Source of the DNA: Massilia solisilvae
GTDB lineage: Bacteria > Pseudomonadota > Gammaproteobacteria > Burkholderiales > Burkholderiaceae_D
Direction of reading: 5' to 3'
Assembly (NCBI RefSeq): GCF_024753215.1
Contig: NZ_JANUGV010000004.1
Location: 248,001 to 312,000 of the forward strand
Length of the DNA: 64,000 bases
Of this stretch, positions 54,468 through 63,683 are shown piece after piece; position 1 is the stretch's first letter; each line of letters begins with the position of its first letter. Both the position numbers and the translations under genes were made by a program. The notes beneath the pieces are model-generated. The model had not been told where the DNA came from and did not search any database. It saw nothing but the letters and a program-made list of their open reading frames with translations.

Positions 54468-56150
54468 ATGGACATGTTCGACACCCACGAGGTTTTCAAC
54501 CAGGCCGCGCCGTTCGCGGACGTGAACCTGTTCACCTGCGACCCGGCGCTGCAGGAAGCGCTCGCGCGCGAAGGCGGCGGCTGGGCCGCCGGCGCGCTGG
54601 CGGCGCTGGGCGACAAGCTGGGACGCGCCGAAACGCTCGACCTGGCGCGCCTGGCCAATGCCAACCCGCCGCGCCTGGTGCAGTACGACCGCAGCGGCCG
54701 CCGCGTGGACGAGGTCGAGTTTCACCCCGCCTGGCACGCGCTGATGGCGCTGATGGTCGGCGCGGGCGCGCATGCGGCGCCGTGGGCCGAGCCCAGGGCC
54801 GGGGCCCAGGTGGCGCGCGCGGCCCAGTACCTGCTGTTCGGCCAGCTCGAAAACGGCGCCCAGTGCCCGGTGACCATGACCTACGCCTCGGTGCCCGCAT
54901 TGCGGCGCGAGGCGCGGCTGGCCGCCACCTGGCTGCCCAGGATCCTGTCGCGCGACTACGATCCGCGCGCGCTGCCGGTGGCGCAAAAGCGCGGCGCGCT
55001 GATCGGCATGGGCATGACCGAAAAGCAGGGCGGCACCGACGTGCGCGCCAACACCACGCGCGCCGAACCGCTCGAGCCTGCCGCCGCGCGAGCGCGCTTT
55101 GGCGAGGATGGCGAAGGGGCCTGGCGCATCGTCGGCCACAAGTGGTTCTTCTCGGCCCCGCAGGCCGATGCCCACCTGGTGCTGGCGCAGACCGACGACG
55201 CCGGCAGCGCCGGGCTGTCCTGCTTCCTGCTGCCGCGCATTCTGCCCGATGGCACGCGCAACGCGATCCGCGTGCAGCGCCTCAAGGACAAGCTGGGCAA
55301 TCGCTCGAACGCCTCGTCCGAGGTCGAGTTCCATGGCGCGATCGGCTGGCTGGTGGGCAAAGTCGGGCGCGGCATCCCGACCATCCTCGAAATGGGCAGC
55401 CACACGCGCCTGGACTGCGTGATCGGCACCGCCGGCATCATGCGCGCCGCGCTGTGCCATGCGCTGCACCACGCGCGCGGGCGCGCCGTGTTCGGCCGCA
55501 TGCTGGCCGAGCAGCCGCTGATGCAGAACGTGCTGGCCGACCTGGCGCTCGAATCCGAGGCCGCCACCGCATTCGCGCTGCGGCTGGCGCGCTGCTTCGA
55601 TCAGGCGGACGACCCGGCTCAGGCGCTGCTGGGCAGGCTGCTCACGCCGGCAGGCAAATACTGGATCTGCCGGCGTGGCCCGGGCTTTGGCGCCGAGGCG
55701 ATGGAAGTCGTCGGCGGCAATGGCTATGTCGAGGACGGCCCGCTGGCGCGCCTGTACCGCGAGTTCCCGGTCAACTCGATCTGGGAAGGCTCGGGCAACG
55801 TGATGTGCCTGGACGTGCTGCGCGCGCTCGGCAAGGCGCCACTGGAAACCCATGCCGCGCTGGCGGCCGAGCTGGAACCGGCGGCCGGCCTGGACGCGCG
55901 CTTTGACGCATTCGCCGGCAGCCTGCTGGACGACCTGGCCGCCATGCGCGTGGACGAATTCGGCGCGCGCGTGCTGGCCGAGCGCATCGTGCTGGCGGTG
56001 CAGGCGGGGCTGCTGCTGCGCTTTGCTCCGGCCTGCGTGGCGCAGGCGTTCGCGGGCTCGCGCCTGCTGGCCGGGGCCGGCGGCGCCTACGGCCAGCTGC
56101 CCGAGGGGACCGATTGCGCGGCGATCCTGGCGCGCGCGCTGCCGGCTTGA
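54468..56150 (+). CDS. aidB: AidB-like acyl-CoA dehydrogenase family protein
   Basis: A 560-residue flavoprotein. AQCPVTMTYA, the IGMGMTEKQGGTDV block with the following NTTRAEP, SCFLLPR, and VEFHGAIGWLVGKVGRGI and MEVVGGNGYVEDGPLARLYREFPVNSIWEGSGNVMCLDVLRAL (each seen in parts) fit AidB, the alkylation-response protein that binds DNA, rather than ordinary acyl-CoA dehydrogenases. E. coli AidB has 541 residues. CAGGAG precedes the ATG at 54468. Role in alkylation protection is by homology. Confidence 0.88.
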   Translation: MDMFDTHEVFNQAAPFADVNLFTCDPALQEALAREGGGWAAGALAALGDKLGRAETLDLARLANANPPRLVQYDRSGRRVDEVEFHPAWHALMALMVGAGAHAAPWAEPRAGAQVARAAQYLLFGQLENGAQCPVTMTYASVPALRREARLAATWLPRILSRDYDPRALPVAQKRGALIGMGMTEKQGGTDVRANTTRAEPLEPAAARARFGEDGEGAWRIVGHKWFFSAPQADAHLVLAQTDDAGSAGLSCFLLPRILPDGTRNAIRVQRLKDKLGNRSNASSEVEFHGAIGWLVGKVGRGIPTILEMGSHTRLDCVIGTAGIMRAALCHALHHARGRAVFGRMLAEQPLMQNVLADLALESEAATAFALRLARCFDQADDPAQALLGRLLTPAGKYWICRRGPGFGAEAMEVVGGNGYVEDGPLARLYREFPVNSIWEGSGNVMCLDVLRALGKAPLETHAALAAELEPAAGLDARFDAFAGSLLDDLAAMRVDEFGARVLAERIVLAVQAGLLLRFAPACVAQAFAGSRLLAGAGGAYGQLPEGTDCAAILARALPA

Positions 56151-56195
56151 GGCGCAAAATTCTTCGCCAAACTACAGGACAAACGGGCGCGCGGC

Positions 56196-56204
56196 TGGGA
56201 TAAT
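56196..56204 (+). promoter_or_regulatory. Extended -10 promoter element of upp
   Basis: TGG-GATAAT, an extended -10, 29 bases before the upp start; implied leader about 23 bases. Confidence 0.5.
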
Positions 56205-56233
56205 GCTGCAGATAAGCCACAACAACATCCCAG

Positions 56234-56893
56234 ATGCCGATCATGAAACAAGACCCGCGCTTTCCCAACCTGTTCATCCTGAACCACCCGCTGATCCAGC
56301 ACAAGCTGTCGCACATGCGCGAGCACGACACGTCCACGCGCACTTTCCGCGAGCTGCTGCGCGAGATTACGCTGCTGATGGGCTATGAGATTACGCGCGA
56401 CCTGCCGCTGACCACCCGCAAGGTGCAAACGCCGCTCGAGACGATCGACGCGCCCGTCATCGCCGGCAAGAAGTTGGCCGTGGTGCCGATCCTGCGCGCC
56501 GGCGTGGGCATGAGCGACGGCCTGCTGGAACTGGTGCCGTCGGCCCGCGTGGGCCACATCGGCGTGTTCCGCGACCCGGAAACCCACGAGCCGGTGGAAT
56601 ACCTGGTGCGCCTGCCGGACACGACCGATCGTACCTTCATCCTGTGCGACCCGATGGTCGCCACCGGCAACTCGGCGGTGCACGCGGTGGACGTGCTGAA
56701 GAAGCGCGGCGTGGCCGACGAGCAGATCATCTTCCTGGCGCTGGTGGCCGCGCCGGAAGGCGTGGCGGTGTTCCAGAAGGCGCACCCGAACGTGAAGCTG
56801 TACGTGGCTTCGCTCGACTCGCACCTGAACGACCATGCCTACATCGTGCCGGGCCTGGGCGACGCGGGCGACCGTATCTTCGGCACCAAATAA
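56234..56893 (+). CDS. upp: Uracil phosphoribosyltransferase
   Basis: A 219-residue (or 216 if the ATG at 56243 is used) pyrimidine salvage enzyme making UMP from uracil and [45 protein letters not shown], the PRPP loop [15 protein letters not shown] and the C-terminal [17 protein letters not shown] are intact. No SD is clear for either start. Confidence 0.97.
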   Translation: MPIMKQDPRFPNLFILNHPLIQHKLSHMREHDTSTRTFRELLREITLLMGYEITRDLPLTTRKVQTPLETIDAPVIAGKKLAVVPILRAGVGMSDGLLELVPSARVGHIGVFRDPETHEPVEYLVRLPDTTDRTFILCDPMVATGNSAVHAVDVLKKRGVADEQIIFLALVAAPEGVAVFQKAHPNVKLYVASLDSHLNDHAYIVPGLGDAGDRIFGTK

Positions 56894-57231
56894 CCACAGC
56901 GTCGTTTTGCCGCCACTGCTGCCGGACGATGCGGGCGGCTTTTGCTGACCGCCCCGTCCGGCCCGCGCCGCGCCTTCCGTCCCGCCTGCAGCCCGTGTTC
57001 CCTCGTGCGCATCCAGTCGTGCGCCGTGTTTCTATCTTAATAGGCTAGAGTCTGTTTTGCCGTACCGCATAGAAACATGCGTATGATCGTTTGATCCATC
57101 GCAAATTTGACAAGTATCGATGGCCTATATTCTTCATACCGCCGACGCAAATGCAGCTCCGCGAGTTGGGTGTGAGAATTACGGAGTTTGTATTAAATTT
57201 GCGAAAACCATGTACACGTGGTTTTTATCGG

Positions 57232-57237
57232 TATAAT
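57232..57237 (+). promoter_or_regulatory. Probable -10 of the cold-shock gene and AT-rich leader region
   Basis: The 457-base gap between upp and the csp gene contains no gene. From about 57040 it is unusually AT-rich for this genome. A perfect TATAAT at 57232-57237 has a weak upstream element and would give a leader of about 105 bases. Within the leader a hairpin GGAC-GAAA-GTCC lies at 57314-57325, followed by AGGAA before the ATG. Long structured leaders are typical of cspA-type genes. Confidence 0.55.
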
Positions 57238-57350
57238 GAGGGATCGTTGGGTTCGAGGTAGTAGTGCAGTCTGTCTGTCATTTCTTTCTTGCTTCTTCAA
57301 ACGATCTGAAAACGGACGAAAGTCCAACTTAACTGAAATAGGAAATTGTA

Positions 57351-57554
57351 ATGGCAACTGGCATCGTAAAATGGTTCAATGACTCGAAGGGCTTCGGCTT
57401 CATCACCCCGGACGAGGGCGGCGAAGATCTGTTCGCTCACTTCTCGGCGATCCAATCGCAGGGCTTCAAGTCGCTGCAGGAGAACCAGCGCGTCTCGTTC
57501 GACGTGACCTCCGGCCCGAAAGGCAAGCAAGCTTCGAACATCCAGCCGCTGTAA
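57351..57554 (+). CDS. Cold-shock protein (CspA family)
   Basis: A 67-residue OB-fold RNA chaperone. RNP1 KGFGFITPD and RNP2 DLFAHFSAI are intact; [15 protein letters not shown] is the standard opening. Binds single-stranded RNA to melt secondary structure. Codon use and the long AT-rich leader suggest high or inducible expression. A terminator follows the gene. Confidence 0.97.
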   Translation: MATGIVKWFNDSKGFGFITPDEGGEDLFAHFSAIQSQGFKSLQENQRVSFDVTSGPKGKQASNIQPL

Positions 57555-57577
57555 TGCTCGAATCTGCTTAGGCAAAG

Positions 57578-57609
57578 AAATCCTCGGAACTTCCGGGGAT
57601 TTTTTTTTT
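57578..57609 (+). terminator. Rho-independent terminator after the cold-shock gene
   Basis: Stem AAATCC-T-CGG / CCG-G-GGATTT with an AACTT loop and a tract of ten T, 24 bases after the csp stop. Confidence 0.92.
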
Positions 57610-57622
57610 GCCTGTTCCATTT

Positions 57623-58537
57623 CTATTTCCCTTCAGAAGTTCTCCAGTAATCCGGCCGGGCGTAGGCGCGGCGCAGGAAATCGACGAAGGCGCGGATGCG
57701 CAGCGGCAGGTGCCGGCGCTGGGGAAACACCGCGTAGATGTCGTTGCCCGGCGCCGCATATTGGTCCAGCACCGTGACCAGGCGCCCGGCCTCGATCTGC
57801 GCCGCCACCTCCCACATCGAGCGCCAGGCCAGTCCCTTGCCGGCGACCGCCCAGTCGTGCAGCACGGCGCCGTCGTTGCAGACCATGCTGCCGGCCACCT
57901 TCAGGGTCACGATCTTGCCCTTGTCGAGGAAGGTCCAGCCGCGCTGGCTGCCCTCGCTGCTGATGGCCAGGCACTGGTGGCGCGCCAGGTCGGCCAAAGT
58001 GCGCGGGGCGGCGTGGCGCTTCAGGTAGGCGGGCGAGGCGACCACCACCCGGTGGTTGTCGGCTAGTTTTACGCTCACCAGGTTCGAGTCCACCGGGCTG
58101 GCGATGCGGATCGCCACGTCCACCCCTTCGCCGATCAGGTCCACGATGCGGTCGGACAGGTTCAGGTTGACGGTCAGGTCGCGGTGCTCGGCCAGGAAAG
58201 AGGGGATCAGCGGCGCCACGTGCTGGCGCCCGAAGCCCGCCGGCGCCGAGATCAACAGGTTGCCCGTGGCATGCACGCTGCGTTCCGAGACCGCCGCTTC
58301 CGCCTCTTCCAGTTCGCCCAGGATGCGCTGGCAATCCTCCAGAAAGGCAGCCCCTTCGTCGGTCAGCGCGAGGCGGCGCGTGGTGCGCTGCAGCAGCTTG
58401 ACGCCCAGCCGCGCCTCCAGCGCATCCAGGCGCCGCCCGATCATGGCCGGCGCGATGCCCTCGGCCCGCGCCGCGGCCGACAGGCTGCCCTTGGAGACGA
58501 CCTCGACAAAGGTAGAAATCTGGCGAAATTTGCCCAT
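57623..58537 (-). CDS. LysR-family transcriptional regulator
   Basis: A 304-residue LysR regulator. The winged helix-turn-helix (FRQISTFVEVVSKGSLSAAARAEGIAPAMIGRRLDALEARLGVKLLQR, seen across residues 3-50) precedes a substrate-binding domain (about 90-295, with LLISAPAGFGRQHVAPLIPSF). It diverges from malate synthase, and an inverted repeat lies between the two, so it likely controls aceB and itself; the ligand is unknown. ATG 58537 was chosen, because the open frame upstream runs across the aceB leader. Confidence 0.92.
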   Translation of the reverse strand: MGKFRQISTFVEVVSKGSLSAAARAEGIAPAMIGRRLDALEARLGVKLLQRTTRRLALTDEGAAFLEDCQRILGELEEAEAAVSERSVHATGNLLISAPAGFGRQHVAPLIPSFLAEHRDLTVNLNLSDRIVDLIGEGVDVAIRIASPVDSNLVSVKLADNHRVVVASPAYLKRHAAPRTLADLARHQCLAISSEGSQRGWTFLDKGKIVTLKVAGSMVCNDGAVLHDWAVAGKGLAWRSMWEVAAQIEAGRLVTVLDQYAAPGNDIYAVFPQRRHLPLRIRAFVDFLRRAYARPDYWRTSEGK

Positions 58538-58545
58538 TTGGATTT

Positions 58546-58582
58546 GATACAAAAAGTGAGAGATGAAGTGATCAATTGTATC
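58546..58582. promoter_or_regulatory. Candidate LysR operator between the regulator and aceB
   Basis: A perfect inverted repeat GATACAA-N23-TTGTATC starting nine bases before the regulator's ATG. A TATACT (58604-58609) downstream serves as likely aceB -10 without a matching -35, as in activator-dependent promoters. Confidence 0.5.
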
Positions 58583-58698
58583 GTTTAGGTACTGCGGAGT
58601 GAATATACTTGAGTGATGATAAGCGCGCTGCTGGCATATACTGCTTCGCAGTGCAGCACGACAGATTTCCTCAACTTTCGAAAACAGGAGCATTGCAC

Positions 58699-60288
58699 AT
58701 GGCCATCGTCACCCCAGCCGGAATGGAAATCCGGGCCGAGATCCAGCCCGGCTACGAACAGATCCTGACGCCGGAGGCACTGGAACTGGTCGCCAAACTG
58801 TCGCGCGAGTTCGAGCCGCGCCGCCAGCAGCTGCTGGCCGCCCGTACCGAGCGTGCGCGGCGCCTGGATGCCGGCGAGCGCCCGGACTTCCTGCCGGAGA
58901 CCGCGCACATCCGCGCCGGCGACTGGAAGATCGCGCCGATCCCCAAGGCGCTCGAATGCCGCCGCGTGGAGATCACCGGCCCGGTCGAGCGCAAGATGGT
59001 GATCAACGCCCTCAACTCGGGCGCGGACAGCTACATGACCGACTTCGAGGATTCGAACACGCCGAACTGGGACAACCAGATCACCGGCCAGCTGAACATG
59101 CGCGACGCCGTGCGCGGCACGATCTCGCTGGAGCAGGGCGGCAAATCGTACAAGCTGAACGACAAGGTGGCGACCCTGGTCGTGCGCCCGCGCGGCTGGC
59201 ACCTGGACGAGAAGCACGTGCTGGTGGACGGCAAGCGCATCTCCGGCGGCATCTTCGACTTCGCGCTGTTCATGTTCCATAACGCCAAGGAGCAGCTGGC
59301 GCGCGGCGCCGGCCCGTACTTCTATCTGCCGAAGATGGAATCGCACCTCGAGGCGCGCCTGTGGAACGACATCTTCATCATGACCCAGCGCGAGCTTGGC
59401 CTGCCGCAGGGCACGATCAAGGCCACCGTGCTGATCGAAACCATCCTGGCCGCGTTCGAGATGGACGAGATCCTGTTCGAACTGCGCGAGCACAGCGCCG
59501 GCCTGAACGCGGGCCGCTGGGACTACATCTTCTCGTGCATCAAGAAGTTCAAGCTCGACAAGAACTTCTGCCTGGCCGACCGTCCGAAGGTGACGATGAC
59601 GTCGCCGTTCATGCGCGCTTACGCACTGCTGCTGCTCAAGACCTGCCACAAGCGCGGCGCGCCGGCCATCGGCGGCATGTCGGCGCTCATCCCGATCAAG
59701 AACGACCCGGCCAGGAACGAGGTCGCGATGGGAGGCGTGCGCGCCGACAAGTCGCGCGATGCGACCGATGGCTACGACGGTGGCTGGGTGGCGCACCCGG
59801 GCCTGGTCGAGCTGGCGATGACCGAATTTACGAAGGTGCTGGGCGAGCGTCCGAACCAGATCGACAAACAGCGCGACGACGTGCAGGTGACGGCCGCCGA
59901 CCTGCTGGACTTCCGTCCGGAAGCGCCGATCACCGAGGACGGTCTGCGTTACAACATCAACGTCGGCATCCACTACCTCGGTGCATGGCTGGCCGGTAAC
60001 GGCTGCGTGCCGATCCACAACCTGATGGAAGATGCCGCGACCGCCGAGATCAGCCGCTCGCAGGTGTGGCAGTGGATCCGTTCGCCCAAAGGTGTGCTGG
60101 AGGACGGCCGCAAGGTCACCGCCGAGATGGTGCGCGCGATGATCCCGCAGGAACTGGCCAAGGTGAAGGCGGTGGCGCCGAACGGCGATAATCCGAGCTA
60201 CGTGCGCGCCGCCGAGATTTTCGAACAGATGTCGACGTCGGAGGACTTTGCCGAGTTCCTGACGCTGCCGCTGTACGAAGAAATCTAA
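58699..60288 (+). CDS. aceB: Malate synthase A
   Basis: A 529-residue malate synthase of the A form (E. coli AceB 533), condensing glyoxylate with acetyl-CoA in the glyoxylate shunt. Seen: ALNSGADSYMTDFEDSNTPNW, VVRPRGWHLDEKHVLVDG, VLIETILAAFEMDEIL, GRWDYIFSCIKKF, MRAYALLLLKTCHKRGAPAIGGM and LRYNINVGIHYLGAWLAGNGCVPIHNLMEDAATAEISRSQVWQW (read in parts). AGGAG lies nine bases before the ATG at 58699. Isocitrate lyase is not in the window. Confidence 0.97.
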   Translation: MAIVTPAGMEIRAEIQPGYEQILTPEALELVAKLSREFEPRRQQLLAARTERARRLDAGERPDFLPETAHIRAGDWKIAPIPKALECRRVEITGPVERKMVINALNSGADSYMTDFEDSNTPNWDNQITGQLNMRDAVRGTISLEQGGKSYKLNDKVATLVVRPRGWHLDEKHVLVDGKRISGGIFDFALFMFHNAKEQLARGAGPYFYLPKMESHLEARLWNDIFIMTQRELGLPQGTIKATVLIETILAAFEMDEILFELREHSAGLNAGRWDYIFSCIKKFKLDKNFCLADRPKVTMTSPFMRAYALLLLKTCHKRGAPAIGGMSALIPIKNDPARNEVAMGGVRADKSRDATDGYDGGWVAHPGLVELAMTEFTKVLGERPNQIDKQRDDVQVTAADLLDFRPEAPITEDGLRYNINVGIHYLGAWLAGNGCVPIHNLMEDAATAEISRSQVWQWIRSPKGVLEDGRKVTAEMVRAMIPQELAKVKAVAPNGDNPSYVRAAEIFEQMSTSEDFAEFLTLPLYEEI

Positions 60289-60305
60289 GCCTCGCAATAC
60301 CAGTA

Positions 60306-60410
60306 ACGTCGTCCCGGCGAACGCCGGGACCCATGCTGAGCTTGCCAAGCAGTCGGCACATGACGGCTGCGCACACGACGCATGGGTTCCGGCTTTCGCC
60401 GGAACGACGT
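60306..60410. repeat. Family A palindromic repeat pair between aceB and gloB
   Basis: A forward copy at 60306-60340 (TCCCGGCGAACGCCGGGA) and a reverse copy at 60380-60410 (stem TTCCGG/CCGGAA) between convergent genes. Confidence 0.87.
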
Positions 60411-60420
60411 TCTCATGTGG

Positions 60421-61215
60421 TCAGAACACGTTCTTCCATTCGCGCAGGGCCGCAAACGCCTGCACTGGCGTGGCGCCCGGCGCGAGCCTGCCTGCCTTGA
60501 CCAAACTGGCGGTGATCGCCGGCTCGGCATAGCGCAGGAAGGGATTGGTCGCCTTCTCGCTGCCGATGCTGGAAGGCACGGTCGGCAGGTCCATCGCGCG
60601 CTTGGCGCTCTCGTCGGCGATGCGGCGTATCAACGCTTCATTGCCGGGCTCGACGGCTTCGGCAAAGCGCAGGTTCGACAAGGTGTATTCGTGCGCGCAA
60701 TACACCAGCGTGTCATCCGGCAACGCGGCCAGCTTGGACAGCGAGCCCGCCATCTGCTGCGGCGTGCCTTCGAACAGCCGCCCGCAGCCGCCCGCAAACA
60801 GGGTATCGCCGCAAAACACCGCGCGCACGCCGCGCCGCTTGACGTAGGCGATGTGGCCCAGCGTGTGGCCCGGCACGTCCAGCACCTCCAGCTCCAGGTC
60901 CAGCCCCGGCACGGCCAGATGGTCGCCTTCGCCGACCGGATTTGTCACAGCGGCAATCCCGTCGTGGCGCGGCCCGAATACCGGTACCGCATGGCGCGAC
61001 AGCAAGTGCGGCACGCCGCCGATATGGTCAGCATGGTGATGGGTGAGTAGAATGGCAGTCAGCGCGAGCTTGTGGCGCTCCAGCGCTGCCATGACGGGCG
61101 CGGCGTCGCCGGGGTCCACCACGGCGGCATGGTTCCCGTCATGGATCAGCCACAGGTAGTTGTCCTTGAACGCCGGCACGGCGAGAACGGCAAGGCTACT
61201 TTGCGGCAGGCTCAT
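60421..61215 (-). CDS. gloB: Hydroxyacylglutathione hydrolase (glyoxalase II)
   Basis: A 264-residue metallo-beta-lactamase-fold enzyme that releases D-lactate from S-lactoylglutathione. Metal site [10 protein letters not shown], second ligands in [29 protein letters not shown] and [14 protein letters not shown]-terminal helical domain with [10 protein letters not shown]. Full family length (about 255). Start ATG 61215; 29 bases from the divergent methyltransferase start. Its promoter is probably inside that gene (minus-strand TATAAT at 61277-61272). Confidence 0.96.
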   Translation of the reverse strand: MSLPQSSLAVLAVPAFKDNYLWLIHDGNHAAVVDPGDAAPVMAALERHKLALTAILLTHHHADHIGGVPHLLSRHAVPVFGPRHDGIAAVTNPVGEGDHLAVPGLDLELEVLDVPGHTLGHIAYVKRRGVRAVFCGDTLFAGGCGRLFEGTPQQMAGSLSKLAALPDDTLVYCAHEYTLSNLRFAEAVEPGNEALIRRIADESAKRAMDLPTVPSSIGSEKATNPFLRYAEPAITASLVKAGRLAPGATPVQAFAALREWKNVF

Positions 61216-61244
61216 TATCGTGTTCGATTCGACAAAGGGTAGGC

Positions 61245-62027
61245 ATGGATAGTGCTGCATCCGAAAAATCCATTATAGCGCTCGACCACTGGCTGCAATC
61301 GCCGGCCGGCGCCTACGTGCGCGCGTGGGAACAGAGCTGCCTCGATGAGTTGACGGCCGACATCTTCGGCTTCAATGCCATCCAGATCGGCTTGCCGCAA
61401 ATCGACGCGCTGGCGGCCAACCGGATGCCCAACAAGTGGCAGGCGGCAACGCGCACCTCGACGGTGGACGAGCTGGCGATCACCCATGGCAAGCAGGTCG
61501 CGGTGGCGCTCGACTTTGCCGACTTGCCGTTCGCCTCGCAGAGCCTGGACCTGGTGGTGCTGCCGCACGTGCTCGAGTTTGCGGCCGAGCCGCACCAGGT
61601 GCTGCGCGAGGTCGAGCGCGTGCTGATCCCGGAAGGGCAAGTCATCATTTGCGGCTTCAATCCGGCCAGCATGTGGGGCGTGCGCCAGGGCGTGGGCAAG
61701 ATCACGCGCAGCGATTACCTGCCGGCGGCCGGCGAGTTCATCTCTTTGCCGCGCCTGAAAGACTGGTTAAAATTGTTGAATCTGGGCGAGAGCCGCAGCC
61801 ATTTCGGCTGCTACGCGCCGCCTTTTCGCACTGAGCAATGGCTTGACCGTTTTTCCGTGATGGAATCGGCCGGCCAGAAGTGGTGGCCTTACCTCGGCGC
61901 GGTGTACATCGTGCATGCGATCAAGCGGGTCAAGGGCATGCGCCTGATCGGCCCGGCCTGGAACAAGAAACCCACCAAGGCCGCGCAGACCGTGCCGGCC
62001 GCAAACAGGAATGAACGAGTCAAATAA
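61245..62027 (+). CDS. SAM-dependent methyltransferase
   Basis: A 260-residue class I methyltransferase-like protein. [52 protein letters not shown] (in parts) is the core motif after a degenerate SAM-binding region; no DxGxGxG loop is clear, which makes the fold recognisable but the activity uncertain. This methyltransferase is commonly found between gloB and rnhA in betaproteobacteria. Its 3' end abuts rnhA. Confidence 0.85.
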   Translation: MDSAASEKSIIALDHWLQSPAGAYVRAWEQSCLDELTADIFGFNAIQIGLPQIDALAANRMPNKWQAATRTSTVDELAITHGKQVAVALDFADLPFASQSLDLVVLPHVLEFAAEPHQVLREVERVLIPEGQVIICGFNPASMWGVRQGVGKITRSDYLPAAGEFISLPRLKDWLKLLNLGESRSHFGCYAPPFRTEQWLDRFSVMESAGQKWWPYLGAVYIVHAIKRVKGMRLIGPAWNKKPTKAAQTVPAANRNERVK

Positions 62028-62034
62028 GGGCGGC

Positions 62035-62475
62035 ATGACGACGAAAGTAGAGATTTACACCGATGGCGCCTGCAAGGGAAACCCCGGTGCGGGCGGTTGG
62101 GGCGCGCTCCTGGTGTCCAACGGCCACGAGAAGGAAATCTTCGGCGGCGAACTGAACACCACCAACAACCGCATGGAACTGAAGGCCGTGATCGAGGCCC
62201 TCGGTGCGCTCACGCGCCCGTGCCAGGTGGTGCTGCACACCGACAGCCAGTATGTACAGAAGGGCATCTCGGAGTGGATTCACGGCTGGAAGGCGCGCGG
62301 CTGGAAGACCTCGACCAAGGAGCCGGTGAAGAACGAGGATTTGTGGCGCGCGCTCGACGCGGCACAGCAGCAGCACGAAGTCGAATGGCGCTGGGTGCGC
62401 GGCCACAACGGCCATCCCGGCAACGAGCGCGCCGACGTGCTGGCCAACCGGGGTGTGGCGTCGGTGCGTCGATGA
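62035..62475 (+). CDS. rnhA: Ribonuclease HI
   Basis: A 146-residue RNase H cleaving RNA in RNA-DNA hybrids. Catalytic Asp in [13 protein letters not shown], Glu in [13 protein letters not shown], Asp in [12 protein letters not shown] and the His/Asp region [14 protein letters not shown] are all present. ATG at 62035 with an AAGGG upstream is used; another ATG lies at 62011, overlapping the methyltransferase. Co-directional with dnaQ. Confidence 0.96.
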   Translation: MTTKVEIYTDGACKGNPGAGGWGALLVSNGHEKEIFGGELNTTNNRMELKAVIEALGALTRPCQVVLHTDSQYVQKGISEWIHGWKARGWKTSTKEPVKNEDLWRALDAAQQQHEVEWRWVRGHNGHPGNERADVLANRGVASVRR

Positions 62476-62489
62476 GCGGGCCGCGGGTT

Positions 62490-62498
62490 TGCTATACT
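62490..62498 (+). promoter_or_regulatory. Extended -10 promoter element of dnaQ
   Basis: TGC-TATACT, an extended -10, 31 bases before the dnaQ start; leader about 24 bases. It overlaps the rnhA end region, so dnaQ may be transcribed independently of it. Confidence 0.55.
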
Positions 62499-62528
62499 CG
62501 CGACGTTCCAACTCATCCGTAACACGTC

Positions 62529-63236
62529 ATGCGCCAGATCGTCCTCGATACCGAAACCACCGGCTTGAACCCCCGCACTGGCGACCGCATCATTGAAATC
62601 GGCTGCGTTGAAATCTTCAACCGCAAGCTCACCGGCAACAACTTCCACCGCTACATCAACCCGGAGCGCGACTCGGACGAGGCCGCGCTCGCGGTGCACG
62701 GCCTGACCACCGAGTTCTTGAGCGACAAGCCCAGGTTCCACGAGATCGTCGAGGAGCTGCGCGAATATGTGCGCGGGGCCGAGATCATCATACACAACGC
62801 GCCGTTCGACCTGGGCTTTTTGAACCACGAGTTCGCGCGCCTGGGCCTGCCCGAGTTCATCGAGCACTGCACCGGCGTGATCGATACCCTGGTGCACGCC
62901 AAGGAACTGCACCCCGGCAAGCGCAACTCGCTCGACGCGCTGTGCGACCGCTACGGCATCTCCAACGCGCATCGCAAGCTGCACGGCGCATTGCTCGACT
63001 CGGAGCTGCTGGCCGATGTGTACCTGGCGATGACGCGCGGCCAGAACACGCTGTCGATGGAGGTGGAGGTCGAGGCAGCGATCGGGGGCGACCTGCTGGA
63101 AGCGGTGCCGCTGGGCGAGATCATCGTGCTCAAGGCAAACGCGGAAGAGGAAGCGCTCCACGAAAGCGTGCTGGGCGGGCTGGACAAGGCGGCGAAAGGC
63201 AGCTGTGTTTGGAGAAATTATTCTCAACAGGGGTGA
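62529..63236 (+). CDS. dnaQ: DNA polymerase III epsilon subunit
   Basis: A 235-residue 3'-5' proofreading exonuclease of the replicative polymerase. Exo I VLDTETTGLNP, Exo II HNAPFDLGFLNHEF and Exo III KLHGALLDSELLADVY are intact. The C-terminal tail (residues about 180-235) would bind the alpha subunit. Linkage rnhA-dnaQ is classical in proteobacteria. Confidence 0.97.
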   Translation: MRQIVLDTETTGLNPRTGDRIIEIGCVEIFNRKLTGNNFHRYINPERDSDEAALAVHGLTTEFLSDKPRFHEIVEELREYVRGAEIIIHNAPFDLGFLNHEFARLGLPEFIEHCTGVIDTLVHAKELHPGKRNSLDALCDRYGISNAHRKLHGALLDSELLADVYLAMTRGQNTLSMEVEVEAAIGGDLLEAVPLGEIIVLKANAEEEALHESVLGGLDKAAKGSCVWRNYSQQG

Positions 63237-63261
63237 CAAACAGAAAGAGACCTGTCATAAT
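63233..63261 (+). promoter_or_regulatory. Promoter of tRNA-Val overlapping the dnaQ stop
   Basis: GTGACA (63233-63238), 17-base spacer, CATAAT (63256-63261), about 37 bases before the tRNA. The -35 contains the dnaQ stop codon TGA (63234-63236). Confidence 0.6.
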
Positions 63262-63297
63262 ACGCCTCGTTGAACGGGAAGCACTCCCGGATCAAAC

Positions 63298-63372
63298 GGG
63301 AGGTTAGCTCAGGGGTAGAGCACTGCATTCACACTGCAGGGGTCGCAAGTTCGAAACTTGCACTTCCCACCA
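63298..63372 (+). tRNA. tRNA-Val (anticodon CAC)
   Basis: A 75-base cloverleaf with encoded CCA. Acceptor GGGAGGT/ACTTCCC (one G-T pair), D-arm GCTC/GAGC, anticodon stem CTGCA/TGCAG with loop TTCACAC, T-arm GCAAG-TTCGAAA-CTTGC, discriminator A. The anticodon CAC reads GUG, an abundant valine codon in GC-rich genomes. Confidence 0.96.
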
Positions 63373-63382
63373 AGAATTCCTG

Positions 63383-63414
63383 AACGCTGCACGCGCAAGC
63401 CTGCAGCGTTTTTT
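63383..63414 (+). terminator. Rho-independent terminator after tRNA-Val
   Basis: Stem AACGCTGCA/TGCAGCGTT with a 10-base loop, followed by TTTT-G-TTTT, 10 bases after the CCA. Confidence 0.85.
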
Positions 63415-63476
63415 GTTTTGGCGGACCGGTTCATGCTGGGAGGGCTCAAGAGCGCACCCTGCGCTTCTTCAAGCAG

Positions 63477-63683
63477 TCACTCGAGCGCGATCTCGCCGTC
63501 AAAGCGCACCTTCAGCTGCAGGCCCGCCACCTCGAGCGTCATTGTTGCCGGCAACACCGCGTCGGCGGCAATCTGGCGCGCAGCCAGCGCGCGCGCGACG
63601 GCCTGTTCGATCTCGTGCTGGGATTTGACGCCCACCATCTTCAGGAATTTGCGCACGCTGAGATTCAGGGTTTCCTCGTTCAT
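63477..63683 (-). CDS. DUF6494 family small protein
   Basis: A 68-residue protein. MNEETLNLSVRKFLKMVGV, HEIEQAVARALAARQ and the closing FDGEIALE fit the DUF6494 pattern of short proteobacterial proteins. No signal peptide or membrane segment. Function unknown. It diverges from the cytochrome gene. Confidence 0.8.
   Translation of the reverse strand: MNEETLNLSVRKFLKMVGVKSQHEIEQAVARALAARQIAADAVLPATMTLEVAGLQLKVRFDGEIALE

Noticed and set aside
63298..63372. tRNA-Val as attachment site of an integrated element
   Set aside because: No integrase and no second copy of the tRNA 3' end are visible on either side in the window.
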